Shown: positions 1 to 9,501 of the stretch, piece after piece | Numbering within the stretch: position 1 is the stretch's first letter | Layout of the letters: each line of letters opens with the position of its first letter | Assembly (NCBI RefSeq): GCF_963678845.1 | Contig: NZ_OY787468.1 | Coordinates: 248,001-312,000, forward strand | DNA from: an uncultured Bacteroides sp. | GTDB lineage: Bacteria > Bacteroidota > Bacteroidia > Bacteroidales > Bacteroidaceae | DNA: 64,000 nt | Direction of reading: 5' to 3' | The notes under the pieces: model-generated | Told to the model about the DNA's origin: nothing | The model's input: the letters and a program-made list of their open reading frames with translations, nothing else | Database searches by the model: none | Made by a program: the position numbers and the translations under genes

Positions 1-1487
1 CCATGAAGTGCATGCCCAAATTCGTGGAACAGCGTTTCTACTTCATCCAAGGTAAGTAATGAAGGTACATTGCCCGAAGGTTTTGTAAAGCTAGCTACGT
101 TGCAAATTACCGGACGAACATCTCCACACTGATCTTTGTAATTATTCATCCAAGCTCCACCACGTTTGCCAGGGCGTGGAAAATAGTCTACATAAAACAC
201 TCCCAGATGAGTTCCATTGCTATCTTTTACATCAAATGCTTTAACATCCGGATGATAAACAGGAAAATCTTTCAGCTCTGACAATGTAACGCCATAGAGT
301 TTTTTTGCCACCGCAAAAACGCCTTCTCGAACATTTTCAAGTTTAAAGTAAGGTTTCAAATCTTCTTCATTAAGATTATATTTTTCCTGACGAAGCTTTT
401 CTGAATAATACCACCAGTCCCATCCGGCAAGTTTTTCTCCTTTACCTTCAGAATCCATAATTTTCTGTAACTCTACTGCCTCTTTCTTAGCATTTGCTAT
501 TGAATATCCCCATAATTTATTAAGAAAAGACATTACTGTTGCAGAGTTCTTAGCCATATTCTCATCCAGCACAAAGTTTGCATAAGTATCAAAACCTAGC
601 AACTGAGCCTTTTCTAGACGAAGAGTAATCACTTTAGAGATAATTGCCTTATTATCATTTTTGTCTCCTTTATTTGCTCTATTGATATAAGCGTTGTAAA
701 TCTGTTCACGCAGATTTCTGTTATCGGCATATTGCAGGAAAGGAAGACGGCTGGAGCTCTGTAATGTAAAAATCCATTTTCCATCTTTTCCTTGTGCTTT
801 GGCATCATTGGCAGCACTCTGAATAAACCATTCAGGAAGTCCAGACAAATCTTTCTTATCACTAATTACCAATTGGTAAGCATTTGTTTCATTCAATACA
901 TGATTGCTGAAATCTATTTCCAGAGTAGACAATTCTTTATTAATCTGACGCAAGCGAGCCTGTTTCTGATCATTAAGACCTGCACCGGAACGGACAAATC
1001 TTTTATAGATAAGATCAAGCAAATGTTCTTGTTCACGGGTTAACTTTAAAGATTTCTTCTGATCATGAATGGCATTGATTCTCTTAAAAAGAGCTTTGTT
1101 CAGATACACGTTATCACTGTGTTCTGACAACACAGGAGCCATTTTAATAGAAAGTGCAGTCAGAGAATCATTTGTTTCAGCTTCAGTTAAGTTAAAAAAA
1201 ACACCTCCTACCCTACGAAGAATTGAACCGCTATTATCAAAAGCAACAATTGTATTTTTAAAAGTTGGCTTTGCTTTATTAGCTATTATAGCCTTAATTT
1301 CGGCATTCTGCTGACGGATACCTTCCAAAAAAGCAGGTTCGTAATGTCCTATCTTTATCTGATTAAAAGGAGGAGCATTAAATTGTGTCTTAAATTCCGT
1401 CAGAAAAGGATTCTGATCAGGTTTACTGGCATATGAATGAGTCATACTGCAAACAGATAAAATAAATACTAATTTCTTTAAATTCAT
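1..1487 (-). CDS. dcp: M3 family metallopeptidase (peptidyl-dipeptidase Dcp-like), partial
   Basis: This is a zinc peptidase of the thimet oligopeptidase/Dcp family, expected to cut dipeptides or short peptides in the periplasm. The gene starts at 1487 and runs off the left edge, leaving 495 residues of about 690-710 usual for the family. The first residues (MNLKKLVFILSVCSMTHSYA) form a signal peptide. The zinc motif HEFGH lies at residues 488-492, just before the cut. Upstream is the long helical M3 region with KRGGAWMNNY, also typical of the family. The missing part would carry the third zinc ligand and the C-terminal end. It is probably transcribed alone, since the next minus-strand gene upstream ends 34 bases away. 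Dcp versus oligopeptidase A cannot be settled from a partial sequence; the signal peptide favours Dcp. Confidence 0.88.
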   Translation of the reverse strand, partial: MNLKKLVFILSVCSMTHSYASKPDQNPFLTEFKTQFNAPPFNQIKIGHYEPAFLEGIRQQNAEIKAIIANKAKPTFKNTIVAFDNSGSILRRVGGVFFNLTEAETNDSLTALSIKMAPVLSEHSDNVYLNKALFKRINAIHDQKKSLKLTREQEHLLDLIYKRFVRSGAGLNDQKQARLRQINKELSTLEIDFSNHVLNETNAYQLVISDKKDLSGLPEWFIQSAANDAKAQGKDGKWIFTLQSSSRLPFLQYADNRNLREQIYNAYINRANKGDKNDNKAIISKVITLRLEKAQLLGFDTYANFVLDENMAKNSATVMSFLNKLWGYSIANAKKEAVELQKIMDSEGKGEKLAGWDWWYYSEKLRQEKYNLNEEDLKPYFKLENVREGVFAVAKKLYGVTLSELKDFPVYHPDVKAFDVKDSNGTHLGVFYVDYFPRPGKRGGAWMNNYKDQCGDVRPVICNVASFTKPSGNVPSLLTLDEVETLFHEFGHALH

Positions 1488-1521
1488 ATTTGTGAATGTA
1501 TTAAATGGAAACAATTAAGAA

Positions 1522-2625
1522 TCACTTTTGCTTAGCAATATAGCACCAGATAGGATAATGGTCAGATTCCTTAATGCTCTTGTCAACGGTGCAGTTATAT
1601 GCTGCCAGATTTTTACTAATCAAAATATTGTCTATTCTGAAATAAAATCCATGTTGGTTATAAGAGATTCCCAGTCCACTGCCAGACTGAGTAAATGCAT
1701 CATGTAAGCCCTGAGCTATAACACGGTGAGCGTATGAAATTGGGGTGTCATTAAAGTCACCACAAACAATAATTGAAGAATGTTTTGATGCTGCTATTTC
1801 TTTAGCAATAGTATTGGCCTGTAAGGCTCTGATAGCAGAAGCTTCAGCAAACTTTCTAGTCAGATACCGTACGCCATTCTTCACCTTTTGAGTCTCCGGA
1901 TCCTTGATCATATTGACATACACATCCTTGTCTTCTTTGGTTAGTTTATTAGACTCCAAATGGTTGTTGATAAGTGTGATTATCTCGCCATGTACTTCAA
2001 CTTCGTATATAGCAGAGCCATTATAAGTACTTTTATAATGGATAATACGTGATGAAATAATAGGAAACTTTGAATAACAAGCCAACCAGTTACCTGTCCC
2101 TTTCTCACTCACATTGCATTTCGTATGATAAGGATAATCACTTAACGCTTTGTTTATATCTACTTCTGTGAGGAATTTCTTATCAGATGTAAACTGAAAC
2201 TCCTGCATACAAATAATATCCGGTTTTTTCTTCAGAATATATTTAAGAATCGGATTTGGATCAGAAGCAGTATGCTTTTTCTGCATATTAAACCCCATTA
2301 CATTGTATGAAAGTAATTTTATTTTATTATCAGGAAGTTTTTCCGTTCGAAAGTTTATTGGCATATAAGTTCGAATCTGGCCAATGCACAAGATAAAAGA
2401 GCAAACAGCAATTAAAGCCCACCGAGGTCGGACAAACAGCCAGAAAAAAAGAAAAAAAAGATTTATAAATAAGAAAATAGGAAAAACAAGTCCTACGCAC
2501 GATAAAACCGGATGAACAGATGGATTGATAATCCATGGACTGTAAGCAGAAAACAAAAATAGTCCCGCAAAGAAAATATTCACTGCCACTATAACATAAA
2601 CCAAAGCTTTACCAAGGTGCTTCAT
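1522..2625 (-). CDS. Membrane-anchored endonuclease/exonuclease/phosphatase (EEP) family protein
   Basis: The protein has 367 residues. The first 100 hold two or three hydrophobic segments, and an EEP-fold domain follows from about residue 103. EEP motifs are clear: LLSYNVMGFN at the start of the fold, the metal-binding Glu in MQEF, NNHLES, GDFNDTP and the terminal SDHYPIW with the catalytic Asp-His pair. The family cleaves phosphodiester bonds in DNA, lipids or inositol phosphates; the substrate cannot be read from the sequence. The membrane anchor argues for an extracytoplasmic or membrane substrate. The gene follows the rhomboid gene with 2 bases between, so it is the last gene of a rhomboid-rhomboid-EEP operon. 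Confidence 0.85.
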   Translation of the reverse strand: MKHLGKALVYVIVAVNIFFAGLFLFSAYSPWIINPSVHPVLSCVGLVFPIFLFINLFFLFFWLFVRPRWALIAVCSFILCIGQIRTYMPINFRTEKLPDNKIKLLSYNVMGFNMQKKHTASDPNPILKYILKKKPDIICMQEFQFTSDKKFLTEVDINKALSDYPYHTKCNVSEKGTGNWLACYSKFPIISSRIIHYKSTYNGSAIYEVEVHGEIITLINNHLESNKLTKEDKDVYVNMIKDPETQKVKNGVRYLTRKFAEASAIRALQANTIAKEIAASKHSSIIVCGDFNDTPISYAHRVIAQGLHDAFTQSGSGLGISYNQHGFYFRIDNILISKNLAAYNCTVDKSIKESDHYPIWCYIAKQK

Positions 2626-2627
2626 TG

Positions 2628-3533
2628 TTATCTCTTACTTGCATCAAACAGACTTTTCTTCTCTTCAGTTGTCAGACTCTCATAACCGGATTTCTTCAGT
2701 TTATCCAAAATCCTGTCCACTTCATCATTCTGAGCTTTCTTTTTAGCATTATAATCATAGTCTTTATTTCTCTTATCATCGCTATAATGCACAGTCATCT
2801 TTGGTTTTCGTCTGGTAGTAAAAGCTTTCCCGGTAAACAAAGAAATAGACCAGTCAAGGAGCTTGTTTATCCAGGCAGTTACATCATGCCCTTTATTTAA
2901 GCTTGCTGCAAACCATAAGCCGGCAAGTGCACCTCCCAAATGAGCAATATGCCCGCCTGCATTATCAGATGTAATAAAAAGAAGATCTGAAATAACCATA
3001 AAAAGAGCAATATATTTTAGTCTTATTGCTCCAAACAAAAGCAACCTGACCTGATACTCCGGCTGTCGATAGGCAGTTGCCACAACAATAGCGAGCACAG
3101 AAGCCGAAGCCCCCAACATATAAGAAGATTCAATGGCATTACTAAAATATGGAAACAAATTAAAAGACAACATATAAAGAATTGCTCCACAAAGGCCACC
3201 TAAAACATACAGTCCTCGCAGGTGTTTTGCTGAAAAGAAATAAAGAAAAAGCTGTCCAAACCAGTAGAGCCACAACATATTAAAAAGGACATGCAACACA
3301 TCGGCATGCATAAACATATAAGTAAAGATACTCCAGGGCTGGTATAAGAAATTTTGCAGAGAGGCAGGCATCTCTACATACAGAAGAATATTCTCACCAC
3401 TACGATTAAACAGTTTGAGAAGAATCAGAAATAAAGAAGTGAGAATAAACACCCCGCCATTAATATATATTAGCTGAATGTAAATATTTCCCCGCTTAAA
3501 GTTCTCTTTTAAATCAGAAATAATATGTCCCAT
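2628..3533 (-). CDS. Rhomboid family intramembrane serine protease (second of two)
   Basis: This is a 301-residue polytopic membrane protein that should cleave transmembrane substrates inside the bilayer. The catalytic Ser is S143 in a GASA motif and the catalytic His is H198 in HIAHLGG. The His in FMHADVLHVLFNM is the usual rhomboid L1 motif. About six membrane segments end near residue 210. A charged cytoplasmic tail of roughly 90 residues follows, ending in EEKKSLFDASKR. The GASA version of the Ser motif replaces the usual GxSG; the Ser itself is kept, so activity is still plausible. Its start lies 20 bases inside the end of the other rhomboid gene, so the two are likely translationally coupled. 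Confidence 0.9.
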   Translation of the reverse strand: MGHIISDLKENFKRGNIYIQLIYINGGVFILTSLFLILLKLFNRSGENILLYVEMPASLQNFLYQPWSIFTYMFMHADVLHVLFNMLWLYWFGQLFLYFFSAKHLRGLYVLGGLCGAILYMLSFNLFPYFSNAIESSYMLGASASVLAIVVATAYRQPEYQVRLLLFGAIRLKYIALFMVISDLLFITSDNAGGHIAHLGGALAGLWFAASLNKGHDVTAWINKLLDWSISLFTGKAFTTRRKPKMTVHYSDDKRNKDYDYNAKKKAQNDEVDRILDKLKKSGYESLTTEEKKSLFDASKR

Positions 3534-4194
3534 TATTACCTTTATTTTTCTTTCTCCAGTATATGATTAATAAGAATCCAAAAATCATTCCCCCAAGGTG
3601 TGCAAAATGAGCTACGTTATCAGTAGGATTATTGGCTATTCCCTGCATTAATTCTATAATTGCGTACCCTGCAACAAAATACTTTGCCTTAATAGGAAAT
3701 GGAAAAGGTATAATAAACATCTTCTCATTGGGAAACAGCATGCCAAATGCAAGAAGAATGGCATAAACAGCTCCAGAAGCTCCTACAGTATTCATCTCAT
3801 TCAGATACTGTTGCATGGGAATAATAAGTCCATTACCCATATCAACCTTATCATAAGCCGAAAGGTCTACAACATATTGAATGTATTGCACCACCTCCTG
3901 AATAAGACCAGCACCGATACCACAAGCAATATAATAAAAAAGGAATTTCTTAGGGCCCCATATCTGCTCAAGAATTCGTCCAAACATCCAAACAGCAAAC
4001 ATGTTAAAGAATAGATGAGTGAAACTTCCGTGCATAAACATGTAAGAAATGAGCTGAGCAGGATTAAAGTCACTTGCCATAAAGAAATGCAAGCCAAGAA
4101 ATTGGGATAATTCTAATCCATATCTAGGCGCTACAATTGCTCCCAAAAAGAACAAAACGTTTATTATTATCAGGTTTTTCGTTACTGGTGGCAT
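3514..4194 (-). CDS. Rhomboid family intramembrane serine protease (first of two)
   Basis: This is a 226-residue rhomboid protease, compact and without a tail. The catalytic Ser is S140 in GASG and the catalytic His is H199 in HFAHLGG. FMHGSFTHLFFNM is the conserved loop-1 region with HxxxN, and GRILEQIWG follows as in many bacterial rhomboids. It heads an operon with a second rhomboid and an EEP protein, divergent from the HU gene across a gap of about 220 bases. The pair is diverged rather than a recent duplicate, because loops and tails differ throughout. Substrates are unknown. Confidence 0.93.
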   Translation of the reverse strand: MPPVTKNLIIINVLFFLGAIVAPRYGLELSQFLGLHFFMASDFNPAQLISYMFMHGSFTHLFFNMFAVWMFGRILEQIWGPKKFLFYYIACGIGAGLIQEVVQYIQYVVDLSAYDKVDMGNGLIIPMQQYLNEMNTVGASGAVYAILLAFGMLFPNEKMFIIPFPFPIKAKYFVAGYAIIELMQGIANNPTDNVAHFAHLGGMIFGFLLIIYWRKKNKGNNGTYYF

Positions 4195-4330
4195 ATATTA
4201 TAATTAAGTTATTAGTCTGTTTCAGACAAGTTATATGACACAAAAGTAGTAAATATTTCTGTTTTAGAGCATAAAACCCCTATTCTATTACATTTTTTTC
4301 ATTTTACGCCGTATTTTTTTAAGATTAATA

Positions 4331-4361
4331 TTTGATATATTGTTTTGTTACTCTATATTTG
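4331..4361 (+). promoter_or_regulatory. Bacteroidota-type promoter of the HU gene
   Basis: TTTG at 4331-4334 and TATATTTG at 4354-4361 are separated by 19 bases. This matches the known -33/-7 arrangement of Bacteroides housekeeping promoters (TTTG, 19-21 bases, TAnnTTTG). It lies 56 bases before the HU start codon. It is the best-spaced protein-gene promoter in the window. Confidence 0.65.
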
Positions 4362-4417
4362 TGAGGATTTTCGATTTATCTTTTGAGTTACATATATTAA
4401 TTAATCATTTACGAATT

Positions 4418-4690
4418 ATGAATAAGGCAGAACTTATTAATGCTATCGCAGCAGGATCAGGCTTGAGTAAGGCAGATTCAAAGAAAGCTCTTGACGCTTT
4501 CGTTTCAAGTGTATCAGATACTCTTAAGTCAGGTGAAAAAGTTTCTTTAGTTGGTTTCGGAACATTCTCAGTAAGTGAGAGAGGTGAAAGAACTGGTATC
4601 AATCCTTCTACTAAAGCACCTATCACTATTCCAGCTAAGAAAGTTGCTAAATTTAAAGCTGGCGCTGAATTAGCTGACGCTATCAAATAA
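4418..4690 (+). CDS. hup: HU family DNA-binding protein
   Basis: This 90-residue nucleoid protein dimerises and bends DNA. The start at 4418 gives MNKAELINAIAAGSG, the normal HU N-terminus; an in-frame ATG at 4340 would add 26 AT-rich residues overlapping the promoter and is rejected. The core signature VGFGTFSVSERGERTGINPS is present, followed by the arm Pro in TKAPITIPAKKVAKFKAG. Length and composition fit HU rather than IHF. A well-formed terminator follows 21 bases after the stop, so the gene is a single-gene unit with its own promoter. Confidence 0.97.
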   Translation: MNKAELINAIAAGSGLSKADSKKALDAFVSSVSDTLKSGEKVSLVGFGTFSVSERGERTGINPSTKAPITIPAKKVAKFKAGAELADAIK

Positions 4691-4710
4691 GCCATTCTTT
4701 AAGAAATAAA

Positions 4711-4746
4711 AAAGGAGATGCAAGAGTTTGCATCTCCTTTTTTTTA
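4711..4746 (+). terminator. Rho-independent terminator of the HU gene
   Basis: A perfect 13-bp stem (4711-4723 with 4728-4740) has a four-base GAGT loop and is followed by a run of T to 4745. Confidence 0.93.
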
Positions 4747-4764
4747 TATCTGACACGAAAGTAT

Positions 4765-4772
4765 TATCTTTG
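4765..4772 (+). promoter_or_regulatory. Putative -7 element of argS
   Basis: TATCTTTG fits TAnnTTTG, 38 bases before the argS start. No clear TTTG lies 19-21 bases upstream, where the HU terminator T-run sits. Confidence 0.45.
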
Positions 4773-4809
4773 CGCACTCATAATATCTCATTTAGAAATA
4801 CATACAGAT

Positions 4810-6603
4810 ATGAATATAGAAAACAAAATAGCAGTATCGGTTATTAACGGACTGAAATCGCTATACGGGCAAGAAGTTCCAGCCGCACAGGTACAACTGC
4901 AAAAAACCAAAAAAGAGTTTGAAGGACACCTTACATTGGTTGTGTTTCCTTTCCTGAAGTTATCAAAGAAAAAGCCAGAAGATACTGCGGAGGAAATCGG
5001 TGAATACCTATTAGATAATGATTTCTCTATTTCAGCTTTCAATGTAATCAAAGGATTTCTTAATCTCACAATCGATTCTTCATGCTGGATTGAGCTACTA
5101 AACTCTATTCATGCGGAAAAACAATACGGAATTATTCCTGCTAGTGAGAATTCTCCATTAGTGATGATTGAATATTCTTCTCCAAACACCAATAAACCTC
5201 TTCACCTGGGCCACGTGCGCAACAACCTTTTAGGTCACGCACTTGCTAATATTATGATGGCCAACGGAAATAAGGTGGTTAAAACCAATATTGTGAACGA
5301 CCGTGGTATTCATATCTGCAAATCAATGCTTGCATGGCAAAAATACGGAAACGGTGAAACACCTGTATCATCGGGAAAGAAAGGCGATCATCTGGTAGGT
5401 GATTACTATGTTTCTTTCGACAAACATTATAAGGCTGAATTAGCAGAGCTACAAGCCAAAGGTCTTAGCAAAGAAGAAGCTGAAGCACAATCTTCATTGA
5501 TGAATGAAGCTCGTGAAATGCTTATCAAATGGGAAGCAGGAGATGCTGAAGTAAGAAGACTTTGGGAAATGATGAACGAATGGGTTTATGCCGGCTTCAA
5601 TGAAACATACAAAAAACTAGGCGTAAGCTTCGATAAGATATACTACGAATCAAATACTTATCTGGAAGGAAAAGATAAGGTGATGGAAGGTCTTGAAAAA
5701 GGCTTCTTCTACCAGAAAGAGGACGGTTCTGTTTGGGCCGACCTTACCGGAGACGGACTTGACCATAAGCTTTTGCTTCGTTCAGATGGTACTTCTGTTT
5801 ACATGACTCAGGATATTGGTACGGCTAAATTACGCTTTGCTGATTTCCCTATCAATAAAATGATTTATGTGGTAGGTAACGAACAGAACTATCACTTCCA
5901 GGTTCTATCTATCTTACTTGATAAACTTGGTTTTGAGTGGGGAAAAGATCTGGTACACTTTTCTTATGGAATGGTAGAACTACCGGAAGGTAAGATGAAA
6001 TCTCGTGAAGGAACTGTAGTTGATGCTGATGACTTGGTAGAAGAGATGGTTAGCACTGCCAAAGAAACCTCTAAGGAATTGGGCAAACTTGACGGCTGCA
6101 CTGAAGAAGAAGCGGATAACATCTCCCGAATTGTAGGGATGGGTGCGCTTAAATACTTTATCTTAAAAGTAGATGCACGCAAAAACATGACCTTTAACCC
6201 TAAAGAGTCTATCGATTTCAATGGTAATACAGGCCCTTTTATTCAATACACCTATGCTCGTATCCAGTCTGTTCTTCGTAAAGCAGCAGAGGCAAATATC
6301 CTTATTCCGGAAGATCTGCCTTTGAATGTTGATTTAAACGAAAAAGAAGAAGGATTAATCCAGATACTATCTGAATTTGCAGGAGTTGTGAAACAAGCAG
6401 GAACAGATTATAGCCCTTCAGTGATAGCCAACTATACCTATGATCTTGTAAAAGAGTACAATCAGTTCTACCACGATTTCAGCATTCTTCGTGAAGAAAA
6501 CGAAGATCTGAAAATATTCCGCTTAGTACTATCTTCCAATATTGGCAAGGTCATTAAACTAGGAATGGAATTACTAGGAATAGAAGTGCCCGAAAGGATG
6601 TAA
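4810..6603 (+). CDS. argS: Arginyl-tRNA synthetase
   Basis: This class I synthetase charges tRNA-Arg with arginine in the cytoplasm. It has 597 residues, normal for the Bacteroides enzyme. The N-terminal Add-1 domain spans about residues 1-100. The HIGH motif appears as HLGH at 132-135 within SSPNTNKPLHLGHVRNN. The KMSKS-loop equivalent is KMKSR at 395-399, and the DALR anticodon-binding domain follows to a C-terminus ending in GIEVPERM. It stands between the HU terminator and its own terminators, and converges on topA. Confidence 0.98.
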   Translation: MNIENKIAVSVINGLKSLYGQEVPAAQVQLQKTKKEFEGHLTLVVFPFLKLSKKKPEDTAEEIGEYLLDNDFSISAFNVIKGFLNLTIDSSCWIELLNSIHAEKQYGIIPASENSPLVMIEYSSPNTNKPLHLGHVRNNLLGHALANIMMANGNKVVKTNIVNDRGIHICKSMLAWQKYGNGETPVSSGKKGDHLVGDYYVSFDKHYKAELAELQAKGLSKEEAEAQSSLMNEAREMLIKWEAGDAEVRRLWEMMNEWVYAGFNETYKKLGVSFDKIYYESNTYLEGKDKVMEGLEKGFFYQKEDGSVWADLTGDGLDHKLLLRSDGTSVYMTQDIGTAKLRFADFPINKMIYVVGNEQNYHFQVLSILLDKLGFEWGKDLVHFSYGMVELPEGKMKSREGTVVDADDLVEEMVSTAKETSKELGKLDGCTEEEADNISRIVGMGALKYFILKVDARKNMTFNPKESIDFNGNTGPFIQYTYARIQSVLRKAAEANILIPEDLPLNVDLNEKEEGLIQILSEFAGVVKQAGTDYSPSVIANYTYDLVKEYNQFYHDFSILREENEDLKIFRLVLSSNIGKVIKLGMELLGIEVPERM

Positions 6604-6647
6604 ATCCTTCACCGGAGTTTAAAAGATACTTCCCTATACATTATTGC

Positions 6648-6685
6648 AAGCCTGTACAGTAAAAATTAATATACTATACAGGCTT
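6648..6685 (+). terminator. Putative argS terminator, first hairpin
   Basis: Nine base pairs (6648-6656 with 6677-6685) continue inward with one mismatch and three more pairs. The T-tract afterwards is weak. Confidence 0.5.
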
Positions 6686-6908
6686 ATTCATTTTAGCCTA
6701 CGCCTTTTTCAGTTTTACTGTAACCTGTTCTTTAGACATTTCTTTATACTTCTCCTTAGCTATCCTTAGAAACAAGATAACAGAAACAGCTAGAATAACC
6801 CTCTCCTTTATACTTTGCTCAGGCTATACTAACAAACAAGAAAAAAAACGATTCATCACATTCTGTTTAATGCCTGGCAAGATACAACAATTGAGCACCA
6901 CTCCTGAT

Positions 6909-6962
6909 AAACGATGAAAAGTCTGTCGGGAGAGATCCCAACAGACTTTTCATCGTTTTATA
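6909..6962 (+). terminator. Strong terminator hairpin between argS and topA
   Basis: An 18-bp perfect stem (6909-6926 with 6941-6958) has an inner GGG/CCC extension and a six-base loop. The plus-strand side continues TTTTA. It lies 22 bases after topA on the other strand, so it may block read-through in both directions. Confidence 0.8.
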
Positions 6963-6979
6963 AATATAAAAAATACTTC

Positions 6980-9325
6980 TTATTTCTTTTTGGCAGCATA
7001 TCGTCCACGTTTAGCTGTAGCGGGCTTTTCATCCTGTAATCTAATTATTTCAAGACACGTAGCCAAATTCAGATCCTGAGGAACTACATCTTTAGGAATC
7101 TTATAATTTGTCTTCTTATAAGCAATATAAGGGCCAAAGCGACCGTTCAGAATCTGAAGTTCAGGTTCCTCTTCAAATGTCTTGATAATCTTCTGTGCCT
7201 CAGCAATACGTTTTGCCTTTATCAATTCAATAGCCTCATCTAAAACAATCTCCATTGGATCCACATCTTTAGGAAGAGAAATAAACTTAGCATCGTGACG
7301 TATATATGGGCCAAAACGACCAGTACCAATCACAACCGTTTTATCTTCAAAATCACCCAGTGTACGAGGAAGTTTAAACAGTTCAAGTGCTTCTTCAAGC
7401 GAAATAGTCTCCATTGACTGTCCTTTCTTCATCTGAGCAAAACGAGGTTTATCTTCATCGTCAGCCGAACCAATCTGAACAACCGGCCCAAAACGGCCAA
7501 TCTTCACTGAAACAGGCTTACCCGTAGCTGGTTCTTCTCCAAGCATACGCTCACCCACCTTATGTTCTGTTTTAGTAGCCAAAGTCCTCTCAACAGAAGG
7601 ATGAAACTTTGAATAGAAATCTTTCATTGTTTCCGTCCATTGCTTTTCGCCATCAGCAACCTCATCGAACTCTTTTTCCACACTTGCCGTGAAATTATAG
7701 TCAAGGATATCAGGGAAATATTCAGTAAGGAAATCATTTACAACAGTACCCACATCCGTTGGGAACAGTTTAGACTTCTCAGCTCCTACAGTTTCCGTCT
7801 TAACCGTTTCCACTAAAGAGGAATCAGCTAACAACAGATGTTGATAAGAACGTTCTACTCCTTCTCTATCTTCCTTCACCACATATTCACGTTGCTGAAT
7901 GGTTGAAATAGTTGGAGCATATGTAGATGGACGACCAATTCCCAGTTCTTCAAGTTTACGAACCAGACTAGCTTCTGTATAGCGTGCCGGATGCTGAGTA
8001 AACCGTTCGGTTGCAGTAATATCTTTTCTTTCGAGCACCTGTCCCTTTTTCATAGGAGGAAGCAAGCGGCTTTCGTCTTCCTGCTCATTATCATCATCGA
8101 AAGATTCTTTGTAAACGCGAAGGAAACCGTCGAATTTAACAACCTCACCTACCGCAACAAACTTTTCAGATGCATTATTTAAAATGATGGTAGCTGTAGT
8201 TTTCTCCAGTTCAGCCTCAGCCATTTGTGAAGCAATGGTACGTTTCCAAATCAGATCATAAAGTTTCTTTTCCTGAGATGTACCGTCAACAACCTGTTTA
8301 TCCATGTAAGTAGGGCGGATTGCCTCATGAGCCTCCTGAGCACCTTTGCTCTTAGTCTCGAAATGACGAAGTTTCACATACTCTTCACCCATGATATTTG
8401 TGATAGCGTCTTTACTTCCGGCAACTGCATAATCAGACAGATTCACAGAGTCGGTACGCATATATGTAATTTTCCCAGCTTCGTAAAGTTTCTGTGCTAC
8501 TGACATAGTCTGAGCCACAGTGAATCCAAGTTTACGAGCAGCTTCCTGTTGCAATGTTGAAGTAGTAAAAGGTGCCGCCGGACTCTTCTTCAAGGGGCGC
8601 ATGCTTATATCTTCAATAGTGAAAGTAGCATCTTTGCAAGTTTCGAGGAAAGCTTTAGCTTCTTCTTTAGTCTTTAGCCTACGAGCAAGCTCTGCTTTCA
8701 TCTCCACAAACTTGCCATCCTGGTCGGGAACCATGAAGATAGCAGTAACACGATAAGCCGCATCAACTTTAAAAGCCTGAATTTCGCGTTCACGTTCCAC
8801 TACAAGACGAACAGTTACAGACTGTACACGTCCGGCAGACAAGGCGGGTTTTACTTTCTTCCAAAGAACGGGAGATAATTCAAAACCAACAATTCGATCA
8901 AGTATACGTCGGGCTTGCTGGGCATTCACCAGATTGAGATCAATGTCTCTTGGTTGCTCAATAGCTTTTAATATTGCAGTCTTAGTAATTTCATGAAAAA
9001 CAATTCGTTTTGTATTTTCAGGCTTCAATCCCAAAACTTCATACAAATGCCATGAAATAGCTTCTCCCTCGCGGTCCTCATCGGAAGCAAGCCATACAGT
9101 TTCCGAATCGTTTGCTTCAGCCTTTAACTCGCTTACAAGCTTTTTCTTGTCAGTAGGGACTTCATACTTGGGTTCGAAATTATTCTCTATATCAATACTA
9201 AACTCTTTCTTCTTCAGGTCTCTGATGTGCCCATAGCTGGAAAGTACTTTAAAATCCTTTCCTAAGAATTTCTCAATTGTTTTAGCTTTGGCCGGAGACT
9301 CGACAATAACAAGGTTTTTTTGCAT
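6980..9325 (-). CDS. topA: DNA topoisomerase I (type IA)
   Basis: This enzyme relaxes negative supercoils through a transient 5'-phosphotyrosine link. It has 781 residues. The Toprim domain starts at residue 1 (VIVESPAKAKTIEKFLG), with the metal-binding SDEDREGEA at 81-89. The catalytic tyrosine is Y288 in ITYMRTDS. The C-terminus has three zinc-less repeats, each with a GRFGP core, and ends in a basic RGRYAAKKK tail. This replaces the Cys4 zinc fingers of the E. coli enzyme and is usual in Bacteroidota. The gene is monocistronic, converging with argS. Confidence 0.98.
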   Translation of the reverse strand: MQKNLVIVESPAKAKTIEKFLGKDFKVLSSYGHIRDLKKKEFSIDIENNFEPKYEVPTDKKKLVSELKAEANDSETVWLASDEDREGEAISWHLYEVLGLKPENTKRIVFHEITKTAILKAIEQPRDIDLNLVNAQQARRILDRIVGFELSPVLWKKVKPALSAGRVQSVTVRLVVEREREIQAFKVDAAYRVTAIFMVPDQDGKFVEMKAELARRLKTKEEAKAFLETCKDATFTIEDISMRPLKKSPAAPFTTSTLQQEAARKLGFTVAQTMSVAQKLYEAGKITYMRTDSVNLSDYAVAGSKDAITNIMGEEYVKLRHFETKSKGAQEAHEAIRPTYMDKQVVDGTSQEKKLYDLIWKRTIASQMAEAELEKTTATIILNNASEKFVAVGEVVKFDGFLRVYKESFDDDNEQEDESRLLPPMKKGQVLERKDITATERFTQHPARYTEASLVRKLEELGIGRPSTYAPTISTIQQREYVVKEDREGVERSYQHLLLADSSLVETVKTETVGAEKSKLFPTDVGTVVNDFLTEYFPDILDYNFTASVEKEFDEVADGEKQWTETMKDFYSKFHPSVERTLATKTEHKVGERMLGEEPATGKPVSVKIGRFGPVVQIGSADDEDKPRFAQMKKGQSMETISLEEALELFKLPRTLGDFEDKTVVIGTGRFGPYIRHDAKFISLPKDVDPMEIVLDEAIELIKAKRIAEAQKIIKTFEEEPELQILNGRFGPYIAYKKTNYKIPKDVVPQDLNLATCLEIIRLQDEKPATAKRGRYAAKKK

Positions 9326-9400
9326 AATATTCTCTTTTGCAATAAAGGAACCAGCCTTTTACTTCTGATAAACAGGCTGCCCCCCTATTGATTTTGCCCG

Positions 9401-9408
9401 CAAAAGTA
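9401..9408 (-). promoter_or_regulatory. Putative -7 element of topA
   Basis: Read on the minus strand this is TACTTTTG, fitting TAnnTTTG, 76 bases before the topA start. No matching -33 element was found. Confidence 0.4.
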
Positions 9409-9501
9409 GAAAAAAGATATTTCTCCACCTTATAATATAGAAAGAATCTACTATTTTTTATGAAAAAAGACTCTTTTTATAGAATAAGGAAGGGAATATT
9501 A

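Larger units (their letters stand above)
6604..6979. other. Intergenic region between convergent argS and topA
   Basis: These 376 bases hold two hairpins (listed separately) and no supported gene. On the minus strand between about 6700 and 6820 there is a short open frame whose translation has a hydrophobic stretch (VILAVSVILFLRIAKEKY) and ends in VTVKLKKA, but it has no start codon of its own after the preceding stop. It may be the decayed end of a small membrane protein. Confidence 0.5.

Noticed and set aside
4405..4695. Antisense open frame over the HU gene
   Set aside because: It is the reverse of a strongly conserved gene and has no recognisable domain of its own.
6700..6820. Short minus-strand frame with a hydrophobic stretch between argS and topA
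   Set aside because: It has no start codon after the preceding stop and is only about 38 codons; kept as a note in the intergenic entry, not as a gene.
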